Shown piece after piece: positions 7,404 through 16,265 of a stretch of DNA of 39,380 nt. Each line of letters opens with the position of its first letter. Within the stretch, counting starts at the first letter, position 1. This DNA is from Clostridiales bacterium. GTDB taxonomy: Bacteria > Bacillota > Clostridia > Lachnospirales > Lachnospiraceae. The translations under genes and the position numbers were made by a program. The stretch spans positions 1-39,380 of the forward strand of contig JAAZDK010000034.1 of assembly GCA_012512855.1 (NCBI GenBank). Reading direction: 5' to 3'. The notes under the pieces were generated by a model. The model did no database searches, was not told where the DNA came from, and saw nothing but the letters and a program-made list of their open reading frames with translations.

Positions 7404-8369
7404 TTAGAACTCCAGTATACGATAAAACGCTTCCTTTGGATTATGGTTAACATCAAACAGAAGAGGCCAGTTCTTTCTCCTTGGAACAGGGAAATTATCA
7501 AGCCAGGTCATATCATCGGCAACTCCCCACAGGGTTACACAATCGATATGATCCTTATATTCACGGAATACCTTGAAGTAGTCGGCATAAACCTGCGCCT
7601 GCTTCTCAATCAGCTCAGCCGGAGGATTATCCAGTCTTGTGTGGTCATTGAACTCAAACATGGATACATCCATCTCGGTAACGTGTATCCTCAGATTTAA
7701 GCTGGCATACAGTTCAAGAGCGCTCTTTAATTCATCAATTGACGGGCCGTAAATATTGATATGCATCTGCATTCCTATGCCGTCAACCGGAACTCCTCTG
7801 TCGAGCATACCCTTTACGGTATCATAGATTTTCTTTCTCTTTACCGGGTTTGTCTCATTGTAGTCATTGTAGAAGAATTCCTTTTCAGGAAGCACCTCCT
7901 TGGCAATCCGGAACACATCGTCCATATAATGCTCGCCCAGCTTTTCAAGCCACTTGGACTGGCGCAGCACAAGATCCGTCTTGTCCTCAATCGCCTCATT
8001 GACGGCATCCCAGCAATACACCTTGTCCCTGTATCTGCCCCCAACAACAGCTATATAATTTTTCAGGCGCTCCAGCAGCTCCTCCCTGTCCTTTACGTTA
8101 AAGATCCAGTCAGGAGTCTGATTATGCCATACAAAGGTATGTCCTCTTACTCCCAAATCGTTCTTAACAGCAAAATCATAAATTTCGTCTGCCCTTTCAA
8201 AGGTAAACCTGCCTTCCTCCGGAGCCAGGCTTATAGGCTTCATCTCATTTTCACAGGTTATGGAATTAAAATGTGTAGTGATTAAGTCTGCATGGCTCTT
8301 GATGGTCCAGCTGTTAACCTCCGCACCAATTTTAAAATAATCCTTATATTTGTCCTTCAGCCTTTGCAT
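7404..8369 (-). CDS. Cytosolic GH10 xylanase
   Basis: 321 residues from the ATG at 8369, where GGAGG lies 5-6 nt upstream. An in-frame ATG at 8387 would add six residues but has no ribosome site. The product is one GH10 (beta/alpha)8 barrel with no signal peptide. Glu125 in CWDAVNEA is the acid/base and Glu232 in HVTEMD the nucleophile (numbering from this start). NSITCENEMKP and HTFVWHNQTPDW are the family's conserved substrate-binding runs. Leaderless GH10 enzymes of this size in Firmicutes cut short, imported xylo-oligosaccharides. The two cytosolic GH43 enzymes are likely partners. The gene follows the GH30 gene by 243 nt and has a terminator behind it. A weak catabolite-response-like sequence lies upstream but is not convincing. 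Confidence 0.92.
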   Translation of the reverse strand: MQRLKDKYKDYFKIGAEVNSWTIKSHADLITTHFNSITCENEMKPISLAPEEGRFTFERADEIYDFAVKNDLGVRGHTFVWHNQTPDWIFNVKDREELLERLKNYIAVVGGRYRDKVYCWDAVNEAIEDKTDLVLRQSKWLEKLGEHYMDDVFRIAKEVLPEKEFFYNDYNETNPVKRKKIYDTVKGMLDRGVPVDGIGMQMHINIYGPSIDELKSALELYASLNLRIHVTEMDVSMFEFNDHTRLDNPPAELIEKQAQVYADYFKVFREYKDHIDCVTLWGVADDMTWLDNFPVPRRKNWPLLFDVNHNPKEAFYRILEF

Positions 8370-8612
8370 AACACCCTCCATTCTCATGAAATAACATGCT
8401 TTTATATTTAATTGTTAAATAAAAATAGCCGTAAATTCTTATGTAAGACTGTAATAAATTTATATTAATCGTTTGCATCGGCAGTAAAATTTCACAATAA
8501 CGGCTTCATAATTCAATAATATATTAGACAGGTTAATAGTTCTTATCATTTATAGTTATGTTGTACTCATTTTTTGCTATCATTTTTTACTAAATTTTGT
8601 ACTGCCTCATCC

Positions 8613-10148
8613 CTAAGCCTTTTCTCCTGTAATATCAATAGTAGTTACGCTTTTTGGTGGCAGGATTAGCTCATTTTGTCCGCCCAGACTGCCCAAATCC
8701 ATAAAGCACTTCTCATCAGACTGGCACTCATCACCGAAGATTGACTGTACAACCCTGCTGCCCGCAATTTTGTAACTATTCCCGTCAATCCGGTATTTCT
8801 TTTCCTCTTCACTGTTATTTATCAGAACAAGGGTAATCTTAGATGCATCCTTATTCATAAAGGCTGATGCGCCTACTTCTTTGTCCTTTGAACTGCATTT
8901 TATACGCATGTAACCTGGCAGGACAAATTCTGAAAAATGCCTCATCGCATAATAATCGCCTGCCAGCCTCCAGCCGGTATCATTAATCCAGTTGGCCCTG
9001 CCCAGCTTGATGCCCATCAGATAGCCGGCTTCAAAGCTGATATTTTCATCTGCCCAGGTTCCGCTCCAGTAAAGATATGCATTTGCATTTTCATAAACCA
9101 TACAATCATTAATCAGATTGGCGCATTTCAGCGCATTGGAAGCATAAAACTCCGACTGCCATTTCTTCAAATCCTTATAATAGGTGTTCAGATCCATCAG
9201 GTTAATAAAATTGTCTCCTCCCACATAAAGGTGATGAGCAAGCCCTGCCACACTGTCCGGCTCATTCTCCAGCAGCTCACGCATATAAAAGTTTATAGTG
9301 GAATAGACACAGGACATACTGTCTGGTCCTAAAATCTTGGGGGCGGCAGCTCCAAAGCGCTCCTGTAGCTTCCTGTATACCGCCAGATGAGCCTTGGCGT
9401 ATGAGGCAAATTCCTCAGACTCCACCGGATCCAGGCGGCATCCGTCATAATCAGCTGCAAAATCCACCTCATTCTGTATACAGATGTAATCTATCTTCAA
9501 GCCCTGCTGCTGATAATACTCAATTGCTTCAGCCCACCAGTCGGCATACTCATCATAGCAGTAATTGCCGGATTCATCCTTCTTCAGAGTAGATTTGCCG
9601 GATATATCATTGTCCCTTTTAAGGAATCTCGGCGGAGACCAGCAGCTCATCAAAACCAAAGGCTCCACTCCGTACTCGGCGGCACGCTTTTTAGCGGCCT
9701 CGTAATATTTCACCATGGCAGCTGCATTGGCGGCATAGTCCTCACGGACGTATTCATATTCATTTTTAAAACGGAGTATGCTAAGCTTTGCATCCTTAAA
9801 GAGGGCGTCATATGCCCCCTCCAGATCATCACACTGAAAAAGCCAGTCGGAGTACCAGGTATAGGCTGCTCCAAAGCCATCTATCGTCTGATACTTTATA
9901 TTTGTATCAAAGCTGCATACGGTATAGGATGAATCAAGGGGAGCCTGTGCATTAGCAACCCCGACAGTCTCCTGCACCTCCTTTGCAGGAGTTGCTTCAG
10001 CCTTATTTTCTGCCATTTCTGTCAGCTTGGCCTTCTTTGGGTCTTTATCATCCTTTATTGCACTTTTGCTATCCGTCCCGCATGCGGCAAGAAAAACAAG
10101 CAAACCGGCCAAAAATAAGCTAACTATTCTTTTCATACAGATATCCAT
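8613..10148 (-). CDS. GH30 family xylanase-like lipoprotein
   Basis: 511 residues. The signal peptide ends in LAAC (Cys23 anchor), then a Lys/Glu/Ala-rich spacer to ~70. A GH30 barrel follows: TIDGFGAAYTW at ~88 is the family's first strand, SCWSPPRFLK at ~168 the conserved Trp-Ser-Pro-Pro loop, Glu227 in CIQNEVDF the acid/base, and Glu333 in KWQSEFY the likely nucleophile. A C-terminal beta-sandwich (ASKITLVLINNSEEEKKYRI … TTIDITG) ends the protein, as in GH30 enzymes. Members cut glucuronoarabinoxylan or act as xylobiohydrolases; which applies here is open. The start at 10148 has AGGAAAGG upstream. The ATG at 10136 would give a more typical signal peptide, but its spacing is poor. A terminator separates it from the exporter operon. 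Confidence 0.85.
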   Translation of the reverse strand: MDICMKRIVSLFLAGLLVFLAACGTDSKSAIKDDKDPKKAKLTEMAENKAEATPAKEVQETVGVANAQAPLDSSYTVCSFDTNIKYQTIDGFGAAYTWYSDWLFQCDDLEGAYDALFKDAKLSILRFKNEYEYVREDYAANAAAMVKYYEAAKKRAAEYGVEPLVLMSCWSPPRFLKRDNDISGKSTLKKDESGNYCYDEYADWWAEAIEYYQQQGLKIDYICIQNEVDFAADYDGCRLDPVESEEFASYAKAHLAVYRKLQERFGAAAPKILGPDSMSCVYSTINFYMRELLENEPDSVAGLAHHLYVGGDNFINLMDLNTYYKDLKKWQSEFYASNALKCANLINDCMVYENANAYLYWSGTWADENISFEAGYLMGIKLGRANWINDTGWRLAGDYYAMRHFSEFVLPGYMRIKCSSKDKEVGASAFMNKDASKITLVLINNSEEEKKYRIDGNSYKIAGSRVVQSIFGDECQSDEKCFMDLGSLGGQNELILPPKSVTTIDITGEKA

Positions 10149-10188
10149 GCCTTTCCTGAAATCATAAAAGCTTATCTGATAAAACTAC

Positions 10189-10224
10189 CAGTCAGCCAGA
10201 TAGCTCCGACCAACTGGCAGACTG
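10189..10224 (-). terminator. Terminator of the exporter operon
   Basis: CAGTC-A-GCCAG (10189-10199) pairs with CTGGC-A-GACTG (10214-10224), a 10-bp stem with one A·A mismatch and a 14-nt loop. It starts 3 nt past the stop codon of the secreted protein gene. The minus-strand tail is GTAGTTTTATC. Confidence 0.7.
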
Positions 10225-10226
10225 CA

Positions 10227-11738
10227 TTACTTTTTGATGGTAAATGTTATTTTCCTGTAGTTTTCAGCCTTATCCCAGAGCTCCAGCTCATACTCTCCGT
10301 TGGCATACAGGTATATAGGATTGGTTGAGCTTAATTCAGCGCCATCCAGTACTATCCTGCTGATTCCGGTCAGATTGTCCTTGAACTTCACGGTAACAGC
10401 CTCTTTATAGGTCTTGCCGTTTTCCACACTGGCTGTAGGAGCTGTAAAGTCCACATAGAAGGTATAGGTCCTGTAATTTCCTACATTATCATATACCTTA
10501 AGTGTATATTTGCCTTCCTTGCTTATCTTGACACCGCTCTTTACAGCCTTGCCGTTAAGTGTAGTTTTCTTATCATTGATGCCGCTTTCTTCATCCTTCC
10601 ATGTTATCTTTATAGCCTTGTTATAAATCTTGTTGTTCTTAACTCCGCTTACCTTTGGCTTTGTAACATCTATATTTGTGATGTTAATCTTGGCCATTGT
10701 GTTGTATCCGTTTTTATCGGTAATTCTGATTGAATAAACACCGCTCTTTTCTGCCAGGAATCTTTCTCCCTCAAGGGAAACATAATTCGGGTTGGTGGCA
10801 GCCCACAAAACATCGTTGTCAATCAGGGAATCCTTAACGTCAAAGCAAAGTACAGATATTTTTGAGTAATCTATGCTGGTATCGATGTAAACATAATAGC
10901 CTTCATCGGTCCATTTACCATCGGTATCAGCGGTAAGGGTAATATTATAGAACATGCATGAATAGCTTATAACGGTATTGCCCTTCATTCCGCTCAGCTT
11001 AATATAATATACACCGGGCTCCAGCAGATAATCGATTGATTTTAATCCCTTGTCTGCGCTTGTATATGTACCTTCCTTAAGCAATACACCATATTTGTCA
11101 TAAAGTGAACAATAGCCGGTATCGGTTTTTAAATTGGCATCTGCATCAAATGAATAATTTATTGTTACTGTTGATTTCTCTTTTACTTCAAAGAAATAGT
11201 ATTCATTAGGATTTTCATTGGTAAGATAATTCATTGCAACCTTGTCAGGGGTTAAAAAATTACCTTTGGAAAAGCTGGTTGCAATCTCCTTCTCTTCCAC
11301 CTTTGCCTTTTCAAAGAGCAGGGCTATGCCGGTCTCATATGGATAGTTTTCGCACTCGGTATGGAGATAGTAGGTACCTTTCTCCAAGAACCATGATACC
11401 TCTGTTTTTTCACCTGAATACTTGGCTATATCACCTATAAGCCTTTTACCGTCACGATCTGTGCTGACCCAGATGTTACCTGTCGTTCTTGCACCTGCTT
11501 TGCAGAGAATAATTGCCTTCAGCTGTCCGGCAGTATCTATAGTGAATTCGGAAATGTTGTAATTTTCAAAATCATAATTGATGGTTACCGGATCCGGAAA
11601 CGGAGTGTCATCCACATCTTCTACCACAAGGATCGGAATATTTATCATTGTCAGCGCTGCCGCCTTACCGGCATAGAGAGTAACAGATGCAGTTAATGCA
11701 ATAATGGTCAGAAAAATTTTTTTAGCTATTTTTTTCAT
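10227..11738 (-). CDS. Secreted multi-domain beta-sandwich protein, last gene of exporter operon
   Basis: The start is the ATG at 11738 (503 residues), with AGGAGGG 5 nt upstream; a longer reading from a TTG at 11759 has no ribosome site. A signal peptide (MKKIAKKIF … YAGKAAA) is followed by two repeats that look like pre-peptidase C-terminal-type beta-sandwiches (about residues 45-150 and 160-265, each with a YYLHTE/YYIKLSG strand). Then comes a region with YVSLEGERFLAEKSGVYSIRI, and two Ig-like repeats at the C-terminus (KVSGVKNNKIYNKAIKITW and ASVENGKTYKEAVTVKFKD). No catalytic motif, lipobox or sortase signal is seen. The gene follows the second ATPase gene by 69 nt and ends at a terminator. 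It may be the exporter's cargo, an extracellular subunit or a surface adhesin; the function is unknown. Confidence 0.75.
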   Translation of the reverse strand: MKKIAKKIFLTIIALTASVTLYAGKAAALTMINIPILVVEDVDDTPFPDPVTINYDFENYNISEFTIDTAGQLKAIILCKAGARTTGNIWVSTDRDGKRLIGDIAKYSGEKTEVSWFLEKGTYYLHTECENYPYETGIALLFEKAKVEEKEIATSFSKGNFLTPDKVAMNYLTNENPNEYYFFEVKEKSTVTINYSFDADANLKTDTGYCSLYDKYGVLLKEGTYTSADKGLKSIDYLLEPGVYYIKLSGMKGNTVISYSCMFYNITLTADTDGKWTDEGYYVYIDTSIDYSKISVLCFDVKDSLIDNDVLWAATNPNYVSLEGERFLAEKSGVYSIRITDKNGYNTMAKINITNIDVTKPKVSGVKNNKIYNKAIKITWKDEESGINDKKTTLNGKAVKSGVKISKEGKYTLKVYDNVGNYRTYTFYVDFTAPTASVENGKTYKEAVTVKFKDNLTGISRIVLDGAELSSTNPIYLYANGEYELELWDKAENYRKITFTIKK

Positions 11739-11807
11739 TTTAACCCTCCTATGTTTCAAAAATTAATATATTTTGCTGAATATCGCTATGTATCCTTTCG
11801 GGAGAAT

Positions 11808-12740
11808 TTATATGGCTTCCTTATCCCTGGCAGGCTTTATAACAATGGTATCATTTACATATTCCAGACGTACTTTATTATCATGCACGCCCATTCTATC
11901 CAGCAGCTCACGGGGTATCTGGAGTCTTCCGGCCCTATCAAGAATGGTAAACTCGTCATGTATATCCTCAAATGTGGATAATTCGGCCATTCTCTTTTTA
12001 TAGTCGCCCTTGGCATGCATTTCGCTGCTTATCTTGCCGTCCTGTATTGATACCACTCTGTTAACCTTTTTGGCCAGGTTCATATCATGGGTAACTATGA
12101 TAATTGTAGTTTTCAATGTGTTGTTCAGTTCCCTGAATACATCCAGAATATAATCAGCCGTTTTCTTGTCAACCGAACCCGTCGGCTCGTCTGCCAAAAG
12201 TATCTTGGGATTATTGGCCAGGGCAATGGCTATGGCAATTCTTTGCTGCTCACCACCGGACAATTCTCCAAGGCGGTTATATTTCTTATGTGCCATACCA
12301 ACCAGCTCAAGAAGCTGTTGCGCCCTTTCCCTTTTCTTTTTCTCACTGGTAAATATCATAGGAACCTGTATATTCTGTATGGAGTTAAGGTAAGGGAACA
12401 AATTCCTTGCATTATTCTGCCAGACAAAGCCAACCGTACGTTTCTTATATTCAATCAGGCTTTTGCCCGTCATCTTGAACAAGTCCTTGCCATCAACGAA
12501 TAGCCTGCCGGCACTAGGTCTGTCAAGTCCGCCTATCATGTTGAGGAAAGTGGATTTGCCGCTGCCGCTCTTTCCCACGATAGCCATCAGCTCTCCCGGC
12601 TCGATGGTCATATCCAACCCCTGCAGGGCCAGTACCTCGCTGTCCTTGGTTTTATAAATTTTCACCAGGTTATCACATTGAATTATGTACCTGCTGTCAA
12701 TAGTTACATTATTTGTATTATCGCTCAACGAAAACACCAT
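11808..12740 (-). CDS. ABC ATPase (MacB/LolD-like) with AbrB-like C-terminal domain
   Basis: 310 residues. The nucleotide-binding domain has Walker A GKSGSGKS (56-63), Q-loop Gln108 in FVWQN, signature LSGGEQQ (160-166), Walker B ILLADE (180-185) and switch His218. These place it with ATPases that drive MacB/LolCDE/FtsX-type permeases. Unusually, about 60 residues follow the ATPase, and residues ~263-304 (EFTILDRAGRLQIPRELLDR, then RLEYVNDTIVIKPA) read like the swapped-hairpin AbrB/MazE/SpoVT DNA-binding domain. The start overlaps the end of the first ATPase gene by 23 nt. GGAGG directly abuts the ATG, so translation may be coupled or start at the TTG four codons on. It likely pairs with the first ATPase under the single large permease. 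Confidence 0.88.
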   Translation of the reverse strand: MVFSLSDNTNNVTIDSRYIIQCDNLVKIYKTKDSEVLALQGLDMTIEPGELMAIVGKSGSGKSTFLNMIGGLDRPSAGRLFVDGKDLFKMTGKSLIEYKKRTVGFVWQNNARNLFPYLNSIQNIQVPMIFTSEKKKRERAQQLLELVGMAHKKYNRLGELSGGEQQRIAIAIALANNPKILLADEPTGSVDKKTADYILDVFRELNNTLKTTIIIVTHDMNLAKKVNRVVSIQDGKISSEMHAKGDYKKRMAELSTFEDIHDEFTILDRAGRLQIPRELLDRMGVHDNKVRLEYVNDTIVIKPARDKEAI

Positions 12741-13407
12741 CCTCCAGCTCGTATACCTTATCGCCGATTTCCATCAGACCGGTATCATGCGTAGTCATAA
12801 CTATGGTTACACCCTCATTGTCTGTAAGGTTTTTGAATATCTTGACTATCTGCAAAGCAGTGTTGGTATCCAGCTCTGCTGTTGGCTCGTCTGCAAAAAT
12901 AACCTTCGGCTTGTGTACAAATGCCCTGGCAATCGCTACTCTTTGCTGCTCACCTCCTGATAATTCCTGAGGCATATGATTCATCCTTGAAGCCAAACCC
13001 ACCATCCTCAGGCACTCAATTACCCGTTCCTTTCTGTTCTTATTCACTCCTGCCATCCTCAGCATATATTCCACATTTTCGTAAGCAGTCATCGTAGGTA
13101 TCAAAGCCACCGACTGGAATATAAATCCAATCTTTTTTCTTCTGAATTTACATCTTTTGCCCTCACCCATCCCGGATATATTCTCATTCTCAAAGAATAC
13201 ATCTCCTGATGTCGGATTATCGAGTGCGCCTAACAGATTCATCAGGGTGGTTTTACCGGAGCCGCTTCTTCCCTTGAATATAGTCAGCTTGCCCCGGGGT
13301 ATCTCCAAATCAATGTTCTTCAGCACATGCAGCTTCTCTCCATTAGGCAATGGGAAAATCTTGTTAACTCCTTTTGTCCATATAATATTATCGTTAGCCA
13401 TATGCAT
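12718..13407 (-). CDS. ABC exporter ATPase (MacB/LolD-like)
   Basis: 229 residues, the standard length for this class. Walker A is GRSGSGKT (~46-53), the Q-loop Gln lies in FIFQSV, the signature is LSGGEQQ, Walker B is VIFADE and the switch His is in TTHD. The start at 13407 lies 1 nt past the permease stop, with GGAGG about 6-7 nt upstream inside the permease's last codons, so the two are translationally coupled. The 3' end overlaps the second ATPase by 23 nt. It should energise the FtsX-type permease, probably as a heterodimer with the AbrB-tailed ATPase, because only one (double) permease is encoded. Confidence 0.9.
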   Translation of the reverse strand: MHMANDNIIWTKGVNKIFPLPNGEKLHVLKNIDLEIPRGKLTIFKGRSGSGKTTLMNLLGALDNPTSGDVFFENENISGMGEGKRCKFRRKKIGFIFQSVALIPTMTAYENVEYMLRMAGVNKNRKERVIECLRMVGLASRMNHMPQELSGGEQQRVAIARAFVHKPKVIFADEPTAELDTNTALQIVKIFKNLTDNEGVTIVMTTHDTGLMEIGDKVYELEDGVFVER

Positions 13408-13408
13408 C

Positions 13409-16261
13409 CTAATCCTCCCCCAGCTTCAAAGCTTGTGTGATCTTCAAATCGGAAATCAGCTTACCGATTATAAGCATACAGAAGACAACCATAATCGATA
13501 CAATCACAAGTATCCTCAGCTGATCACTCTGCTGTCTTATAATCTCCAGCGGTATAATCTGCTCCGTTGAAGAATATGCCAACTGTATTAACGGAACATA
13601 CAGCTTAGATACATAATTTCCGATTAATACACCCAGCGCTATAGGAATGACCGACAGGAAAAACTGCTCCCGTAAAAGCATTCCTATTATTTCCCTTAAA
13701 GACATACCCATTGCCCGGAATACGCCAAACTGCAAGGTTCTGGATATAATGCTCAGTATCCAGAAAATCAGGAAGCCAATTGCGCATATAAGCAGAATAA
13801 TTATAAAGCCGATTGTCAGCACTCCGTTTGTTCCCTGGTAGAAGGGGTCATTGTTCTTGTTTATAATCATTGCCGACAAATCAGAAAAGCTTTCAAAAAC
13901 AATATTGTTCTTCTCTGCAAATTCATATATGAAGGAGGTTGAACCATCAACCTTCATCCATACCTGATAGGGGGTTACACCCCAAACCGACTGCAGCTTG
14001 CCAAGGTGGGCCACAATCAGATATTGAGGGATTTCCTTTTCGATACCGCCTTTATCAACTTGTTTGGCTACCGGATTATATGTCGGCCAATAATCTACAA
14101 AGCCTGCAATTATACCCCTTGCCTGGCCATATTCATTGGAATATGTTATTTTGTCACCGACCTTGAAGCCCAGCTCCTTGAAATTGGCGGACACCAGTAC
14201 GCTGTCTATATTGTCAGCCATAAGATTAAGATAATTATACCAGTGCCGATCCAGAAGGCCGTTCTTAAAATATGCTACCTCGCCGAACTCATTGGTTATG
14301 ATGCCCATCAGCCTTGTCTTTATCTTTCCCTTATCAAGGGTAATGGTTATATCATCATTTACCTGTACCTTGGTGACCTTTTTGGCCTCCTTCAGCTCAG
14401 TGTATCTGTTAAAGTCAGGTTCCACATAGTAGACATCCAGTGATGCACCGCTGATATCCTGTCCCATTTCCTTCATTGACTGAATAAATAGTTCAATTGC
14501 TTCCTTGTTGCTTTTCCATTTTTCCTGCATTACCAGATCGGCGCCTATTGTATATTTTATTCTTTCCTCCTCATTGCCGTTTATCGTTCTTGCCAGGGTG
14601 GCATCAAATATACCCAATGCCACGGTAAGGATTATAAAAAGGAGGATGAATCCCTGATTGTCCGAACCCTTTATTACCTTCTGGAAGGAAGCATAAGCCG
14701 ACGGTCTCCATAAGGCTTTGCCAAGACTAAATATCAGCTTAATAAGATAAGGCAGAATTGCCTGAACAATAAAAGCTGCGCCTATTATAAAGGTGATTGA
14801 GCTGCAAAACAGTAAAGGATCCAGCTTGCCGCCCGCCAATGATGCTTCAGCCATAGCCTTGGCATTGTTTTTGAAGTTGAATAAACCATAACCTGCAATA
14901 GCCAGAAAAACGCCGCCAAATATGAGGCTGAAAAGACCCAATCTTTGATTTCTCTTATTCAGCTTTCGCTTTAAGGATACAATATTTTCCCTGGTATGGA
15001 AAAATGCCAGAACCAGTGTTATCATCAGGGAAGCCAACGCGCACAGTCCTGCTGCCATCAGTGCCTTATTCGTAAGCTCCAGCGGCAGCGCAGTTCTCGA
15101 TACAAACTCAAGGAATGCGTTGGCATTGCCGAGAGCGTAGCAGAAGAACAGGCCCAATGGAATACCCAGCAACAGAGCAATGAGCATTATTATAATTCCC
15201 TGCAGAAGATAAATCAGTATAATATGCAGATTTGAGGCACCCCTGCTCTTAAGTACCGCTATATCCGATTTCTCCAGCAGCATCATTTGGTTGTTGACCA
15301 TGTAAATGAATATCATCAGCAGGATAAATATCGGAATTTCCAGCAAAAAGAGCACATTTTCCAGCTTCGCCTGCTTTACCTTAAAGTCTTTAAGTATATT
15401 ACTGAAATATTCCTTATAATTGTATACGTCTATCTTTTCTACAGCCAGAGAGAACTTTTCCAGTTCAGACAGGGCAAGATCCACCTGCTCTGTTTTCATT
15501 TCGGAATAGTCGATCAGTACATTCCATTTACTGTGCCACTTGTATTGAGGGTTTTCATAGTTTACGAACAGCTTTCTGAACAGAGCTTCGTCCATAAAAA
15601 ACTGTCTGGAAAAGGTATCCGGGCTGTTTACCCAATAGGCATCATTATCGCTTGAATTCTGAAATACGCCTGTTATTCTGATTTTATAGGGATTTCCGTT
15701 CTCATCACGAATGTCGGCAAGATAAAGCTCCTGTCCTACCATCAGCTTCTTTTCCATCATTACCTTTCTGCCGACAACCACTTCTATAGCTCCATCTACC
15801 ATTTCTTTGCCGTACATTCTGCCGGATATCATTGAGCTATGATTTTCCAGATCCGTCATAAAGGCCAAATCCAGCACAAAATCAGCCGATTCCTTCTCAT
15901 CAGGAGTGTTCAGGTAGTTTGTACGTATGTAGTAGCTGGAAATCAGATACTTGTTCTTCAGATGCATTTTTCCAGCCAGTGATGAGGTCAAATCCTCCAA
16001 CTGCTTTACCTTGGCTGCTACTGATGCGTTTGAACGCGTATTATCCATTCGTATCTCAACAAAGGTTTGCATTGGATAGACTCCGGTAGCCTTCATGGAA
16101 TTATTCAGGTCCTTTACCAGAAGTCTGTTAAGAACTGCATTAGAATAGACTATGTTGCCAACTACCATGCCTATCAGCAGTATATTTCCAATCAGCAGAC
16201 TGATCGCCATCCATTTTTTATTCCATATTTTGTGTAATACATAACTTAGCAATTTTATCAC
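13409..16261 (-). CDS. Large FtsX/MacB-type ABC exporter permease (ten predicted helices)
   Basis: 950 residues. Helix 1 is at ~18-40, then an extracellular domain of ~260 residues (~41-300). Further helices are at ~302-324, 345-376, 400-421, 441-461, 485-510 and 535-557. A second large extracellular domain runs ~558-815, followed by helices at ~816-840, 857-882 and 918-938. The RGAS motif near 340 and RAMGMS near 850 are the conserved cytosolic FtsX-domain contacts for the ATPase, so the chain holds two FtsX cores. This is the mechanotransmission (type VII) class, which exports peptides, lipids or lipoproteins rather than importing sugars. It lies 4 nt after the third adaptor gene and 1 nt before the first ATPase. 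The cargo is unknown. Confidence 0.9.
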   Translation of the reverse strand: MIKLLSYVLHKIWNKKWMAISLLIGNILLIGMVVGNIVYSNAVLNRLLVKDLNNSMKATGVYPMQTFVEIRMDNTRSNASVAAKVKQLEDLTSSLAGKMHLKNKYLISSYYIRTNYLNTPDEKESADFVLDLAFMTDLENHSSMISGRMYGKEMVDGAIEVVVGRKVMMEKKLMVGQELYLADIRDENGNPYKIRITGVFQNSSDNDAYWVNSPDTFSRQFFMDEALFRKLFVNYENPQYKWHSKWNVLIDYSEMKTEQVDLALSELEKFSLAVEKIDVYNYKEYFSNILKDFKVKQAKLENVLFLLEIPIFILLMIFIYMVNNQMMLLEKSDIAVLKSRGASNLHIILIYLLQGIIIMLIALLLGIPLGLFFCYALGNANAFLEFVSRTALPLELTNKALMAAGLCALASLMITLVLAFFHTRENIVSLKRKLNKRNQRLGLFSLIFGGVFLAIAGYGLFNFKNNAKAMAEASLAGGKLDPLLFCSSITFIIGAAFIVQAILPYLIKLIFSLGKALWRPSAYASFQKVIKGSDNQGFILLFIILTVALGIFDATLARTINGNEEERIKYTIGADLVMQEKWKSNKEAIELFIQSMKEMGQDISGASLDVYYVEPDFNRYTELKEAKKVTKVQVNDDITITLDKGKIKTRLMGIITNEFGEVAYFKNGLLDRHWYNYLNLMADNIDSVLVSANFKELGFKVGDKITYSNEYGQARGIIAGFVDYWPTYNPVAKQVDKGGIEKEIPQYLIVAHLGKLQSVWGVTPYQVWMKVDGSTSFIYEFAEKNNIVFESFSDLSAMIINKNNDPFYQGTNGVLTIGFIIILLICAIGFLIFWILSIISRTLQFGVFRAMGMSLREIIGMLLREQFFLSVIPIALGVLIGNYVSKLYVPLIQLAYSSTEQIIPLEIIRQQSDQLRILVIVSIMVVFCMLIIGKLISDLKITQALKLGED

Positions 16262-16265
16262 CCGC

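Noticed and set aside
8464-8477. Catabolite-response (cre)-like sequence upstream of the cytosolic GH10 gene
   Set aside because: The minus strand reads TGCAAACGATTAAT. The CG core fits, but three consensus positions fail and the right half has no symmetry, so it is no better than chance in this DNA.
15287-15655. Long plus-strand frames opposite the permease, GH43, GH10 and other genes
   Set aside because: They lie antisense to well-supported genes with clear domains, lack ribosome sites and show no recognisable family.
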